Notes: generated by a model from the letters alone, not told the origin. Positions 49,636 through 63,195 are shown, numbered from the stretch's first letter. The stretch: DNA of 64,000 nucleotides from Branchiostoma floridae (GCF_000003815.2 NC_049986.1:13575805-13639804), one strand, 5' to 3'. Program-made: numbers and translations.

Positions 49636-52469
49636 ACCATGTACTTTGGTGAAAGTGCTCTGGCAAATGAATAACGCCCTCTATACATTTTGAAATGTTT
49701 GACAAGTTCAACAGTCTGGGCCTGCTGTTGTAATATACCGTATTCAATTACGAACTGATGATGAGGTTGGTCACCTCCTGTACATGTCATCAGACGAATA
49801 TTCCCAAGACAGAGATTATCACGGTACTTTATCTCAGCTCCGAGCGGGATTCCATCACCGTTATTGCTCTATAAAAGGAAATCGGGTTCCCCAGCCTTGA
49901 TCCAGACTTACCTACCCCCTACTTTACGCTATCAGAGCCTTCCAGCGTTATTTACATGCTGCAGGAGGAGGTCAGATGTCACTACACATTACCTCACCCG
50001 TGACTGCGCGTTCCCCTCCCCCTGTCAACATTGGCCGCATGCTGCCAGTGTGTAACGCTAGCCAAAAACCTTTCCTGAGTGCGACCTGTTGGATAACACT
50101 GTAGCGGCTCCGGGACGCATACGAGAGTAACAAGACCTTAAATTCCAAGCAGACGGGAAGTGTGTGGAGGTGCGTTATCAGATGGAGGGGCTGTAGTAAG
50201 GTGAGGAGTGATGTTAGAGTGGGGATTCCTGTTGAACGTGGAACCACATGTTCTCCATCGGCCTCAGTTCTGCACTCTACGGTAAGACGTAAGTCTGTAT
50301 ACACTTTGCTGGAGGAACGTTACTGTTTGCCGTCGTCAGTTAAGTTTTACGGAGTTTTCCCCGCCAGTGGTTCCGGAGACAACAGTATCGCCGATACAGG
50401 GGGGGCCGGAGGGGTCGCAAGGTATGGCGGGTAATTATTCACGCCTGGCGCCCAGCGGGCTCATTTGAGCTGCCAGCCGCCCCGGGAGGAGGACGTGCCT
50501 GGAGCTCCGTAAACAAGCCCAAAATGGCTGCCTCTGGAGGATATCGTGTTCTTCTAGTGCTGTTTTAGGCCACCAACAGCCATTTTCCGGTCAGCTTCGT
50601 GTCCCCACAAAACACAAGGTTTGTGTAGACTTTGTTATTAAACAGTGTAATTCATTTGCAATGGTTAACGTTACCCCGATGGAAGAAATACCGTACGCTC
50701 CCAAACCAACAATGGTCGGAAGCTACAGAACATATTGCACATGATATGGTGAATCCTACTAGCACTACATTTGTATATGCACCTACTGTTGCTTGTGTGT
50801 GGGGCGTAACGATATACTGCAGTTATTTTCGTTGCTATGTGATTGTGCATAAATTTTTCGCTCGGCAGCTAAGGGGGAGGGGGGCGATGTATATATCCCC
50901 AGGTCATAGACTCGTGTACAAGTTCGGGCCGAGTTACACGGTGTTGTTCAATTTTGTATCGGCACACAAACATGGAAAGTGCTCACAGACACAGTACAGT
51001 TCAAAATTTCGGTAATAATTATAACTACATGTGGTGTAATTTTATGTGACTGTGTCACTTTTGTGGATATCTTGAATATAAATATAAACTTACCTTGAAC
51101 CCGGCTGCACATGGAATGCCCATTTTCTTTGTTTTATGATCCACAGAATGTACATTACTTCTGCCAGTCCTTGCTTCATCTACAGAGTTATCAGTATCAC
51201 CACATATGCTGTTGGTGCCTCATGTTGGCTACACAAGGGTAAATGGCATGCATTTGTATTTGTCATTTTTTATTTCTTAAAGCAACCAACACAGAGGTGA
51301 ACATCAAGACAATTACATTGACTGTATAAATAAGTCTTTCTGAATGACTGAAAACAGATACATGTATGTTACTTGCCAGTACTGCTGGACATGAGCAAAC
51401 CTATCTAAGCATGTACTTACTTCATACTTGGTGGTATAGCCTTTATTACATTGTAGACAAGTTTGCTGTGTCTGTGTGTGCATGTTACCAAAAACTGCTG
51501 AAACAATTTAGGATTTTTCAGTGAAGGGGGATTAATCCACTGTATTTGATGTAATGTTGCACAGCACTCAATCTCTGTATTGAAGATTACCTGTATTTCA
51601 ATGTTGTTGTCTTGTATTTATGCAGTTATGAGTAGATGGTGTCATTGCTTGAAAATGAAAATGTACAATAGTCTAGATTGTCCATATGTTGTCCTTATGT
51701 TCCAATACCCATTCCAAGCACAGTTAGATATCAAATACATGACTGAACGATTGTTCAGTATTGTACTTACCTGTGTGATTTGCCTCAAAGTAAGTTGTGA
51801 TCATGTGTGTGGTCTATGAACTTTGCTAGATAAGTCAGGTTATTATGTGCATCTTCAAGAATTGTTGTGTAGAGGTTCTAATGGATTTTGGCTGTACAGA
51901 ATGTAGCTTCAGTTAGACTGTACTGGTAGATTGCATGAGATCATATCTATAGACAAACAAACCAAACAAATATTTTGTACATTGTACATTGTTCACATTC
52001 ATCGGGTGATACAGGTTTGCCAAAACTCCATTTCTTACAACAGTTCACCATTATGTATTCCTGTATGCCTTGATCACATTGTGAAATAGACAGCAGATTT
52101 GTGATGGTAGTATATAGCTTGTAGTGTAGTATCGGCTCACAATGACATGAAGAGTGGATTGTAGACTAGTTTGCACTTCTGTGCAGAATCCTGCGTTACC
52201 TTTTTGCAAAGAACCAATTATAACACATCTATGTAAGAAGATGATGGAAAATTTTTCATGAATCTTTAACGTTTAGTTATATTTGTTGATATCGAGTGTT
52301 GGACACGTGAAGTTGCAAGAATATGTATTTGAAATACTAACAGTCAGCATATTCTATGTGACAGGCTACAACACTTTTTGTCTTGTGTGATATTCAATGA
52401 TAATAAAAACTTATATGTAAGAAGAACTTGGAGTTGGAGAAATTCTTTTCAAACGAGAGAATGACTTTG

Positions 52470-52486
52470 CCTAACCCTAACCCTAA
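52470..52486. repeat. Short interstitial telomere-like repeat
   Basis: Nearly three units of the animal telomere repeat in CCCTAA orientation. It is too short to indicate a telomere. Confidence 0.7.
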
Positions 52487-53331
52487 GATTGTGGAAAATA
52501 AATTTGTATGTCTTGCATTTGAAATACTGGGAGTCAACATATTATAACTTATGACCACTGTAGATAGTAAAATGCTTTAGTATTGGGAACATTAGACATC
52601 TGGGACACAACAGTGAACTGTCATTTTTACACTAGGACACTCATGAAACATAGATTCTTCACAAGTACAAATAGAGTTAAATTTATAACCCAGCATTGTA
52701 GAATTTGTCTCAGACATTTCCTAGTGGCATGAAAATATCTGATCCAATCCCTGAGGGTCTGTATTGAAACCTCCACTCTCTGACTCCGACAGTTACTGTA
52801 CTGCTCGGTTGTTGACATCAAACCTAAGTCAGGAAGAAGAATGATTTTCGGTCAGGTAAAGCACAGGAAAAATTCATGCAAGTGGATAGGATTGATGTAA
52901 CTTATAATGTAACTACCAAAAATTTATACATGTAGTTGTCCACTCCCATTTACTAGTACTGACTGTCATGTAATGGAAATGTTGCATTCCATCTGGAATG
53001 GTTCCATCTGGAACAGAGCCAATGTATTCCCAGAAGTAATAGTCCTTGTTGTTTACAACGTTATCTGATTTTTCACACAAGTTTTCTGGGGAGGAAACGA
53101 ACGATTACGATAGGTACAATTTTTAGCCCCCCTCCCCATTTAGCAGCGATATAAAATCTTGTATTTTCTGCCGGATTTATTCACAATTATGATGAAACCT
53201 AATATCCCCATAATGCCCAGTTTGGTCCCAGTCGGATTTTGGTATTTTTCTGTTACCATAGAATCGAATAATAAGGAAGGAATCCCCGAAAAAAGTCATA
53301 CATGACAAAATAACACGTTGCTTCGTAACCG

Positions 53332-53345
53332 GGCCGCCATCTTGG
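53332..53345 (+). promoter_or_regulatory. YY1-like site in a GC-rich patch
   Basis: GGCCGCCATCTTGG is a full YY1 consensus, beside a GC-rich stretch to about 53390. It lies about 530 bases before the candidate first exon at 53864. A weaker YY1-like AAAATGGCTGC sits at 50521-50531. Confidence 0.35.
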
Positions 53346-53863
53346 ATTTCACGGCGGGCCCCGCAGGGCCCCGCTTGCCTCGCCGAGTTTGACCGCTTCT
53401 AGTGGCTTAACTATTGGTGGTTCAATGTGGTTCAATTTGAGTTTTGAGAAGTTTAAGACACGGACTTTACGCTGAGACAAAAATTTTGTAATGAACCACG
53501 CTGTAAAATTGAAAACTAGACCCCTGAAAACTACGTAAAATGGGCAAATTCCAAGGGCCCGCTATAAGCATGCAGAGGGTCATACATATTTCGACGTGAA
53601 AATTGGCAAGTTAACACGTACCTGGGCACAAGAATCTCTCTCCAACGATGAAGACATATCTCTGCAACAGTTTGGCAGAACTTGGGTCTTTCAAAACAAG
53701 ACCAATTGTCAGAAAATACACAAAACTGAGGAGTAACAAACAACACCCCTTACGGAGTATTTACAAAGTACCAGCCACATGATTGGATAAGCCCGTCACG
53801 GAGGCATCACGTGATACCCCCCCAGCTCCTCCTGCGCCGATAGGTCTGAAGTGAAGTTTCGGA

Positions 53864-53932
53864 ATGTCTCGGTCGATAAGGAAAGCGTGTGTTTGGAAAA
53901 TTGGCCCCGCGAATTTGGTCCAAGATGTGAAG
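53864..53932 (+). other. Candidate 5' exon with a short ORF
   Basis: An ATG opens 23 codons (MSRSIRKACVWKIGPANLVQ...) ending exactly at an AAG|GTAAGG donor at 53933. If spliced to the acceptor at 58417 it would read into a stop after three more codons, making it an upstream ORF in a 5' UTR. It could instead be the first coding exon of an unseen gene, or chance. Confidence 0.2.
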
Positions 53933-56900
53933 GTAAGGAGAATGTCTGGCATCTTACGATTTTTCCGGCTTAAGAAAGATGTCTTAAAGTAAATAAAAAA
54001 ATAAACTGCTTCTTAGCTGTCCTGAGGAGGTAAGTGTATAAAGAATGACCATCCGGTGTACAATGTACAGGGCTAAGCTCGAAGTGAATCAGACAGTCTC
54101 GTACTGCAGTAATTCCTGTTGTACCTCAGGCCCCTGCCAGCTTGTTCGCATTTCCGACGAAAGCCGATCTAACATTTGCCTGCCGCCGCTGGGAAATACG
54201 GAAGTAGAAAATAGTCGTAACTGTCGATAGTACTGCTGTGATTTTGTACTCAGAGTGATGGGGTATGCGTTCACTAACTAACGTAACATGTATGGCTAGT
54301 TTTATTGATTCGAAGTAAACGCGATCTGCCTGGTACAACTACTGTAACAACAGACCTGGACCTGAGATGCAGTAAACCTTTATGGTTGGTCCCTCATCTC
54401 TCGTAGATGGTTCTTAGACGTGTTTGGATAGACAGACAGCAACCGCATATGTTCCGTTGTCCCTTCCCTTTTCTTCGAGTTTACTGACTCTCTCCGTCGA
54501 CGACTCTTTCCCGATTTTAATGTTCCAAAAACTAATTACTCTTCATAGCGACATTAACGTTACATGTGATAGCTCACTTTCATAATTTACTTACCGGTTG
54601 TGCTTTGGTGCTCATAATGTTGCTTCGAAACAGATTATGCCGAACGCCTTTAGGATAGAATTCATGTCATTAAATGTTACGTCATTTACAAAAGGTAAAC
54701 GATAAACGAATAAGTCAAGTGCAACAAGTTGGTGCAAAACGTGCCGTTTCATTTTGGAGGGAATATTTGACTTTCGGATAACTAGTTTTAGTTGTCCGAC
54801 ATGTGCGACTGATCCGGTTGATAATTTTCTATCTGTACAAAACTAAAAACCATACTTTGCACTCCTCGCCCCCGGAAGTACCGTCCAGGGTAAGTAAAAA
54901 TTGTCCGAGTCCTCTTTACGGGGCTCAAGACACTCAAGCCCCCTGGCCATGCCCTCTCCAGGCGGTATGCTTCATTAGTTTTATCTGAGACTCCGTTAAA
55001 AGTTGTGTACACCTTACTAAATCACCCTGACCCTGGTGTCAGCCGCCACATTACAAACCACCGAAGTAGCCAGTTAAGGTGTTTTTATTTGCAAACGACT
55101 CCAGCACAAAGGTGTGACCGTCTGATGACCGCTCCGTAATGGACGATGAAAGCTTTTTCTTCGTACCTTCAATGGATGCAATTATTGCTATGCTAGTAAA
55201 CAATACCAGCTGTTTCATTTCGTCATCAAACGAGTCCTGATAACGCCATCAAGGCCATCATTTTCAAAGATTTTACGGAACAGTGGATTTCTTTTAGGAC
55301 CTTGACACGAAAAAGAGGAGGGCATGTGGGTGTCAAGACAAGAGTAAGACTGAAAGATTCTGTAGTTTCAAAGGCGAGAACCTGGTTCCGCTTGCGAAAA
55401 CACGAGGAACGATTCCTGGCAAAGCTGAATTATTCTCGTTCCAAAAGTACTTGACTTTTTGACTGATGAGGTCAGTATTACCGCAACCATAACCGCAGTT
55501 CCCTTTGATTGGCACCTTTCACGTTCAGGGTCATGCCAGAGCACAATGTGGCAAAATAAAGTTCCGCCGACCCAACTTGGGGGAGCTCAGGTTTAACCGT
55601 CTTGGATTGCAAGGAAAACCTTTTAGTGCACCTTTGTGTGAACTTTACAGAGTTTGATCTTGGTGATAAGAAATATTTAGGTTCGGGAGAAAGTTGCCGT
55701 CGGAGGCGCCAAGAGTGCAAGATTTTTACATCTGCTCTTTGCAAGATTAAATCATGCCTGAAAGGGATGGGACGAAGCAAGGACAGGAATTCCAAATAAT
55801 GAAAATAAAGAAACGGCGTAAAAGACTGACATTCGACCATAAATCGCGTGTCTATTGGTATTGACTTGCACATTGAAAAGATGATCATATATGCGTTGTT
55901 AGATAAATATTTATGATCAGTTTTTTTGGTACACATGTAGGCCGTATGAGCTACATTGAAAGGAACTGTTTATCATTTGACAGGATAGAAAGCGGCCCGT
56001 CTAAAGTTAACATGTTTAAGATCTGTCGTTTTCAAAGGGTAATATATGCTGTCACTTCTGGGTCACGCTAGGCTAGAATCTCACCACAGCAGATCGTAAT
56101 GACTTATAGTCGGCTCTAAACAGACTGGCTGGAATCGTAGGAATGTCCAGCCGCTCACTAGAGAAAAGTTTGGTGTCTGTCAAACCATGTTGCCTTGTTA
56201 GAACCTGCGCCCATTAGCCTATACTCTGGAGTATAGATTTCGAGACCGCTGTTTTTACGAGGACCCCTAGTCAGTTTTTGTGGTCCAGTTAGAGACCTTG
56301 CCTTGGAACATTGTAGATATGCCATGTACACAGACAGACGGAACTTGAGTCACAACAGATGTAAACGTCCTTGGAAGGAAAGGCATTATCGCCGCTGGAG
56401 TGATTATAACCCTGTCATTAAGTAGGCGGTCTGCAAAGTCAAATGTACCACTTGAGTGTGGTTTCTGCTTTGGATTACGTTCAACTTCATGTCTGCACCT
56501 AAAGTAGTGCAACGTTCGATGTTCGCACGCAAGATTGTGGTATTCTTTCGTTGTGCCACGTCCTGAATTCTGTATGTTGGTTTCAGTTTAGTTTATTTAT
56601 TTTACCAGCAGTAACACTCAGGTACATAACAACCTGTTTTTCAGGCAATGCTGGGTAAACAAAAATACAATTTAAAACTAAAAGCGCTATTATCTATTAG
56701 TTTTATGTCAATGGGGCGAACAAAAGCTTAATTGACCCAACCCCTCCTGTTAGACCTGTTTTAATCTCATCTTCTTCCAGTAGTGCACTTGCACAAGGTC
56801 ACACTCCCCCAAAGATTCAACTCTGGTCTGGTCTCTGGTCTAGCTCACCCGACGTCTGCGACTCCATCATTGCCTTGAGCTGGGCTGTTTCAACAAAACT

Positions 56901-58417
56901 CGCTGTTGACCGACTGAGTCCCTGAGATACGCCCTGATGATGTAAAGAAATCTTGACATTGAAAGCAAGGTTATCCTGGTTGAAAGGATAAGCCTTTGAA
57001 GACGACGTGTGCCAGATCATGTTGGGCCTTGAGATGTGTGCCAAGGGCCTTGTCATTCCGTCTTGGAACATCCAACTTGTAAACTTCTATGCAGTTCCTT
57101 TGGCTGATTCCCAGCTGAAGTGATATCTCCCCATCTCGATGAAGATATCTCTCCGATAAGAATTCTCCGAATCGCTTGGGGGCAAACGGGGCGCGCTTGA
57201 TCCTAGCTAGTTTTACGTACCAGCTGAGTTTCTGTTTCAACTATCGTAGCAAAGCCAAAGGAATCTAGCGGTACCGTTATATCTCTACGCAATCAGCTAT
57301 AGTGATACAGTTCCAGAATCTACTCTCCAAGCATGTTGATTTGCAAGATTGTGACCTTCTCCTCATATGCCCCGTTTCCTTTCAACCGGCAGACAGACAG
57401 AAAGCAATTAAAAGCGAGCAGGGGCATGTGACAAGTAGGTTACAGTCTTCCCTGACAACCTCTGCTTGGAGAGAACCAGAATAGATGTCAATGTCATAGT
57501 CTGTCAATAGCACGGTTGGACCTCTAGGTTAATGGAGGATAACCAGGCGCATGATCTTTGATCCTTGAAACCACCACGGCACTAATTAATTTCGATAAAG
57601 CGGAACTTCAATGTATTCTTTTATTGACAGTCTTGTAAAGTTAATACATGTATTTGCAAACAAAGTAGCCTTGTATTGGAGTGGTTGAGAAGGTCAAGTT
57701 GAAGGAAAGAAAATGAAAGAAAGTAAAGAACAGTATCGAAGAGATGCTATACTTCATCAAAGCCCATACAAGCAAGCACATACCTACACACACACACACA
57801 AGGTGGAGAAAGAAATATACAAGCACCTAGGTAGACACACAGACAGACAGAAACAGACAAACTCACAGACACACACACACACACACACACAGAGACAAAC
57901 AAACAATCAGACACACAGACGGACACAAAAGCAGTAGACAGACACGAATAAGTGTCAAAATTAGTGCCAACTATGGTATGGCTGAAATATAAAAACTGCC
58001 ACAACAGCAAGAGAAGCTATGCTACAGCACCCCCATCCAAGAATGGATCGACCCCTACAGACCAACTTTTGGCAACAAGTCAGGACAGAAGGAGGCGCTC
58101 GCCAAGTCGTGCAATTGTAGGAAACATGTTGTCCTAGTTACTTATGTCCAAATCGTTTGGCTGCTGTGTCCTGTAGTTTATCAAGAGAACTGTATGTTTG
58201 TGCTCTCTGGCTTGTAGTTTCTTCGGAATAAACAGCTGTGATAGGAGGAAATAAGTGCGCGTAAACACCGTCCGGGCCTGTAGATTTACTACGTTTGATG
58301 GGCTACAGTTCCGCCTGTTTACCGCAGCATGTGTATTATTCTTGTCAGTTTGTGAACTAACAGATGGCGAAGTCTGGACCGAAGTCTGACCTACAATCGC
58401 ACTCTGCCTTCCTGCAG
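53933..58417. other. Gene-free stretch before the 58.5 kb exon
   Basis: I see no recognisable coding exon here. The 152-codon minus-strand frame at 55478-55936 has no familiar motif and no supporting splice sites. The stretch may be an intron in the 5' UTR of the next gene. Confidence 0.35.
57781..57935. repeat. CA/CAGA-rich microsatellite cluster
   Basis: Two CA runs (near 57787-57800 and 57869-57891) sit in a longer ACAGAC-rich stretch that also creates spurious Thr/His/Gln-rich frames. Confidence 0.9.
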
Positions 58418-58511
58418 GTTTTCCAATAGGATCTACGAGGACCTAGACTCGACATTGACAACAGGAGTGTAGAGGAGTCCGGTTGGAGAGCCCGGTGTCC
58501 CGCCCGGCGCC

Positions 58512-58611
58512 ATGGCGCTGTGGGGCCGGCTACTGGCGCTGACAGTCTGTTGGGCGCACAGGATTTTCCTGGCTCACGGCTGCGGAAAGAGCGAGCCCAT
58601 ACAGTATTCAG
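58512..58611 (+). CDS. First coding exon of an unidentified secreted or membrane protein (partial)
   Basis: The exon probably runs 58418-58611: a strong acceptor (CTTCCTGCAG) precedes 58418 and a GTGAGC donor follows 58611. The ATG at 58512 has an in-frame stop upstream in the same exon. The 33 codons read MALWGRLLALTVCWAHRIFL, then AHGCGKSEPIQYS, ending in phase 1. The first 22 or so residues form a typical signal peptide with cleavage plausible near AHG. The acceptor upstream implies at least one non-coding 5' exon. I do not recognise the family and there is too little mature sequence to assign a domain. The rest of the gene is not found in the remaining 5.4 kb. Confidence 0.65.
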
Positions 58612-61539
58612 GTGAGCGCTTTTTCTTTGCAAAGGGACAGGTACACGTTTGTAAACACAGCTGTTAACACTACAAGAATTAAGAGCAGAGGAAGGGGAGC
58701 TTAAAGTTTTGTCCAACATTGCGGAGTGAGAAGGTGTCAAATCTGACACCTGTTGCTTTCCTTCTTCTTGCCAATCTTGGCCATGTGTTTTTGTCAGCGC
58801 CTTCGGTGAAGTTTATACTAGAGAATTGATTGGTATTTAGAGATTTCGTAGGCTCACTACATTATTGGAAAGAATATCCCCTTTGTAAATAGTGTATAAC
58901 CCGGTGTCTGACCTTATGTGAACTTCTGTGACAAAGCATTAGGTGACTTCTGCCAATGGGTACAATTTGTGCCACCATAGTAAAACAACAACACACTTTA
59001 AAGGACATTGTGGTGAATTTGAACAATAATTGTTAGCGTTATCAATATTTGAGCCATAACATTCTTTCTGAATTATCCTCTAGCTTCCCAAGGCTGTTTT
59101 CTTTTCCCATTAAGGGAAAAGAAATTAGGGCGAACAGAGGTTTTCTATTGATAACGTTAAGCCACTAAAAAAACTGATTATGGCAATTTTCAATAGAAAA
59201 ATACAGAGCCTCTTGTCTTGAATTTCTAATAGAAAAATACAGAAGATCTTAATGACAATGTAAAGCTGAAAGATTGTATAAAATGAATGAAAAGTAAGGA
59301 ACGTTTCCCATTATAGTGCATGATATACCTTTGCAAATACTGCAGAAAGTAAGTTGCTGTCATTGTGCTCACAAAACTTCTTTTAGACACCAATCAAGCA
59401 ACTTAGTAGATTGTTTGTTGCTCTTGGCATTGGCACGTGATGTGGTTTTGACGGACTTAAGTTGTGCTTTCATATGTTTCCTGTTCACCAATCACACAGC
59501 TAGCTTCATGGCAGGTGTCCAATAATAGCCTTATGTAATATCTACTCCCATATGTGGCAACACACCCCACAAAATGGTTTACCTTCTCAAATTGTTTGTC
59601 CCTATGCTCCCCGACACAATCCTGGCATTTAAGTCCCTAAAAGCTTTTTCAAGTTCTTCTAAATGCATCTATTGAAGTTCTGAAACAGGCCTTTTATGTC
59701 TAATGATTGCAGAAAGTCAGGCATATCATCTCCAATCATCTGGGTACCAAACTAATTGGGTAACCCTCTTAAGGGATTTCTCCAACTTTTCTCTGGGTAA
59801 TTATAAGTTCAGTTCTCTGAAAACTTGACTCCAGTCCAGAGTCAAACATAAGCAGAAATAATTGAGTTTAAAAAAGATAACAGAGGGCGAATCTTGATAA
59901 AGCTGACTTCTTAGATGCTGTGTGATAACCCTGTTAGCTAATGCAGTTTAGAGGTAAGACAGTCATGTTTATGAAAGCTTTACCAAGTAACTATTTTTGC
60001 CAATGCTTTAAGTCTTATTTTGCAAAAGTCAGCAACATTGGGGTGTAACCAAGATTGAGCAATTTTCTAAATTGTGAACTGTGTGGCTGATAATAAAAGC
60101 AACAACAACAACAAATAGTGATAAATGGCATATCATGAGAATATAAATGCCTTCCTTTATTCCTCTTACAAAGTATAGTCCAGTTCAGTGTCTGACATTT
60201 TGATGTTGTTCAGGGAAACTTGACCTAGACTAAGTGATTGAATGGTTACATCTTGAGCATGGCAATTGTCACCATACTCAGGGAAACTGGCCTTCTAACT
60301 TTAGAAACTAATAACTGCTGGCATTTCAAACATTTCAAGGACAAGCTTGGGAAGCAGACAGGGGACCTAGATGCATTCTTTGGATTGGCCTTTCAGAATA
60401 GCAGTTTTTACTTGTTAAAAAAATACCTATCAATTTTGTAATATTGTCTGCAGTATGTTGATAAAACAACTGTATAAAATTTAGAGCTTTGCATACTTAG
60501 TCTAGTAATTTACTTGTTGGTAACATAATCCTGATCATGGCTGACACCTGTGAATGATGGCCTATATTCTCTGACACCTTCTTATCATAGATCAGAGACA
60601 AGTGACTCCCTCCTGTTGTTCTAGTGAAAGGGAGACTGATCAGAAAGTAGGACACATTTGTAAAGAATTTACTGCTGTCAAGTGCACCACTACTGGGTTT
60701 TGTAAAGTGTGCAACAGATTGTGAAATACGTCATTCACATGTGTAGCTCCTGAGCTTTCCCAGCACACCTATGTAACCTGTTACCTGTACTAGTTATTCA
60801 AGGAGAAAGAAAGGACCAAAGCACAAGTAGAAGAAGATATGACAATGGGTTTTCCACAGTGATAGCTCTTTTGATTAAGAGAAATGACTTAGGTGCAGTC
60901 AGAGTTCAAAATACTCATCACCAAAGTACAGAATGAGGGTAAGGTATCAACGAATAGCAGCTATATGACTGGCAAGGTCTACACCTCCACACATGGTTTG
61001 AGATAGCATTGAAGTATAACCTGTGTCATTTCACACCTAGCATTTTTCACAGCTGATTTGAATCAACTTCCTTAAACCCAGGTCAGGTAGAATCCTGCGT
61101 GACCATGAAAAATCTTGCTAGACCTTTAGTAGATCGACGGGAAGCATGCAAGGTTAACACTTTGCCTTTGTAAAGTATGTCTGTCTCTATTAGCCATATA
61201 GAGCAGACCAGTGGGTCATGGATGTGTTTGATCGTTGTCGTTAGATATTTGGCAAATGTAATGCCGCTGTATGAGAGATTCTGAGCTTGCATCTACTTTT
61301 CAACAATGACGAAAAATTCCCAATTGCACTTCATGTGTATTTCATAAAGGTGAAAATGCAGTTGTTTTTTTCTTGGTGCGTCTAAATCAGTTGTTTCATT
61401 TACTTGGTATATAATTTCCGTTGTATAGAGTATAGAAAGAAAGTTTGAATCTTGTGTTATAGCACCTGCAACTAATCTAGTGCCTAATCCCTAAATAGAA
61501 TCATCTGATGTCTTCTTTGAGTTTGCTTCAGAAAATGAG

Positions 61540-62771
61540 ATGAGTGACACAGGAAGAGGATCCCTGTAGAGGATGAGGACAGACTTCCATGCTGGGCCAT
61601 CCATCAAACTGTCAATGTGGCAGGAGCTCTTTTTTTCCTTGATGGTCCAGGATGGTTTGCTCCCAAAATAGCAAGAATCCCAGAATCAGTCACCACTATG
61701 CAAATGTCCACTAGACAATGTGATGATGAGTAGGCACTAGGGAAGCTGATGCTCCAAGACACTGGTGATGGCTCGTTAACAACTGAGTTGATGGAGTAGT
61801 TCAGAGCTGATGAGTGTATTTATGTTTCAGGGCTTTCTTTGCTGATAACTAGAGTTCCACAACCCCATACCTTTGCCAAATGATTTTTACCTTTACAACT
61901 GATGTATTATTCCATTGCAGTACCATGACATGCCTCTAGGGGGCCCAAATCTAATTATTTCCAGGTATCATCAAGACCTACCCACACACCAAATATCAAT
62001 ACAACAATATGCTGTATATTGTAGACAGTAGTATTTGATGTACTATATGTTAATCTGCCCCGGTGCATTCACAGTCAAAGTACATTGTACAACTGTAGGT
62101 ACACAGCTCGAATTTTAGGTGCACTTAAGTGCAGATTCATCCAGTATCTCAAGCCCTGTCATGACAAAGTGATAGTACCATAACTGCAGCAACTGAGTTG
62201 CTACAGTATCACCTAAGCCAAATTGTGTTAGGTAAACATTTTTCAGTGTATCATACCATGAACTAAACCTAGAAGAAACTTCACCTAAAAAGTAACTTAG
62301 ATGGAAGGCACTGTCAAAGTTTGAGTCACTGGAAGTGAGAGATTCTCCCCAAGTTGTCTTCCTGCCAGGTCTGCACAGTTCACTGTCTCCACATTTGTTG
62401 TCCTTGACAAAGAGGATGTCAGGTCCTCTTTGTGGTGGTTCCTGATGGTTACTTTTGGTCTCTTGAAACCTCCTAGGATTACAATGTTGTCAACACTTAG
62501 CAGTAAGTGGGTCATCCTGTCCATGTTACCCTGGAATAACCAACATTGCTTCATCTGGGATAAGTGCCAGGAGGCTGAAGTCTTATGAAAATAACTGGGG
62601 CAGCCAGTCTTTGCTTACAAAGGAAAAGTGTGAGTCACATTTCACCAGCAGTTTCTTTCGATGCAGAAGAAAGTAGAGATAAGGGTTGTCACCAAGTGCA
62701 CCCTTGTACATGCCAAAAGGGCAGAGGTAGCATGCAGTGATGTGTTTGGTAAGGTCTTTTCTGAGGTACAA
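61540..62771 (-). other. Coding-like island on the minus strand, unidentified
   Basis: Three patches read like protein: 62771-62583 (CYLCPFGMYKGALGDNPYLY...), preceded by an acceptor-like CTTGTACCTCAG; about 62531-62297 in either of two frames; and about 61810-61590. They are in different frames and separated by stops. This could be a decayed gene or transposon remnant, or spliced exons of an unknown gene. No family is recognised. Confidence 0.2.
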
Positions 62772-62989
62772 GGTTTAAGGGGATGGTTCATATTCTGACC
62801 TACTGGTCACCAGAGTTCAGAATCATGAAATGTAGGCTACTGGTCGTTGTTTGTTTGTCTGTTCCACAAAACCTGTAAATCACCGTTATGCGTAACACAC
62901 CAGTAAGTACTAGCTGCATCAGACCAAACTGATGGGTCTGACAGGTCTGATTCACTCACATTGGGAAGGCTGGTTCAAGGATCCCTACT

Positions 62990-63195
62990 CTTTTTGATAA
63001 GTTCTTTGATGGGTTCTTTAACATGCTCGAGGTGTGACTTAATCCTAAAACATGGAACCTTCTGCTTTACATCGAAGAGGAAATCCCTAACCAGAGTAGA
63101 TACTCAAATTCACCTGAGTAGTGTGAGGAAGCAGGTGTTGATTGCAATTCTGAACGGCATAACAGTGAAACCTGCCAGGGATTCAAACCCAGAAG
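62990..63195 (-). mobile_element. tRNA-type SINE, copy 2, in the 58.5 kb gene intron
   Basis: On the minus strand a B-box-like GGTTTGAATCC (63179-63189) is followed about 160 bp later by TTCCATGTTTTAGG...GTTAAAGAACCCA (ending near 63010). This aligns with the block in copy 1 at 16.7 kb. Its ends are not defined. Confidence 0.6.

Larger units (their letters stand above)
30421..53330. other. Long stretch with no recognised protein-coding gene
   Basis: About 23 kb in which none of the open frames, all short, resembles a known protein or shows consistent splice boundaries. It contains small inverted-repeat elements (31134-31241, 39745-39899), a SINE (48510-48795), microsatellites, G and C homopolymers of 13 (35370-35382, 35857-35869) and a gap, listed separately. 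It could be cis-regulatory DNA or introns of the 58.5 kb gene. Confidence 0.5.

Noticed and set aside
52470-52486. Telomere or ancient chromosome fusion point
   Set aside because: Fewer than three repeat units; too short to mean more than chance.
52313-52550. 190-bp direct repeat (GAAATACT...AGTCA.CATATT at 52331 and 52521)
   Set aside because: The similarity covers only about 35 bp and the rest does not align by eye, so it was not called as a repeat feature.
55478-55936. 152-codon minus-strand ORF
   Set aside because: There are no motifs or supporting signals. It is long only by chance as far as can be seen.
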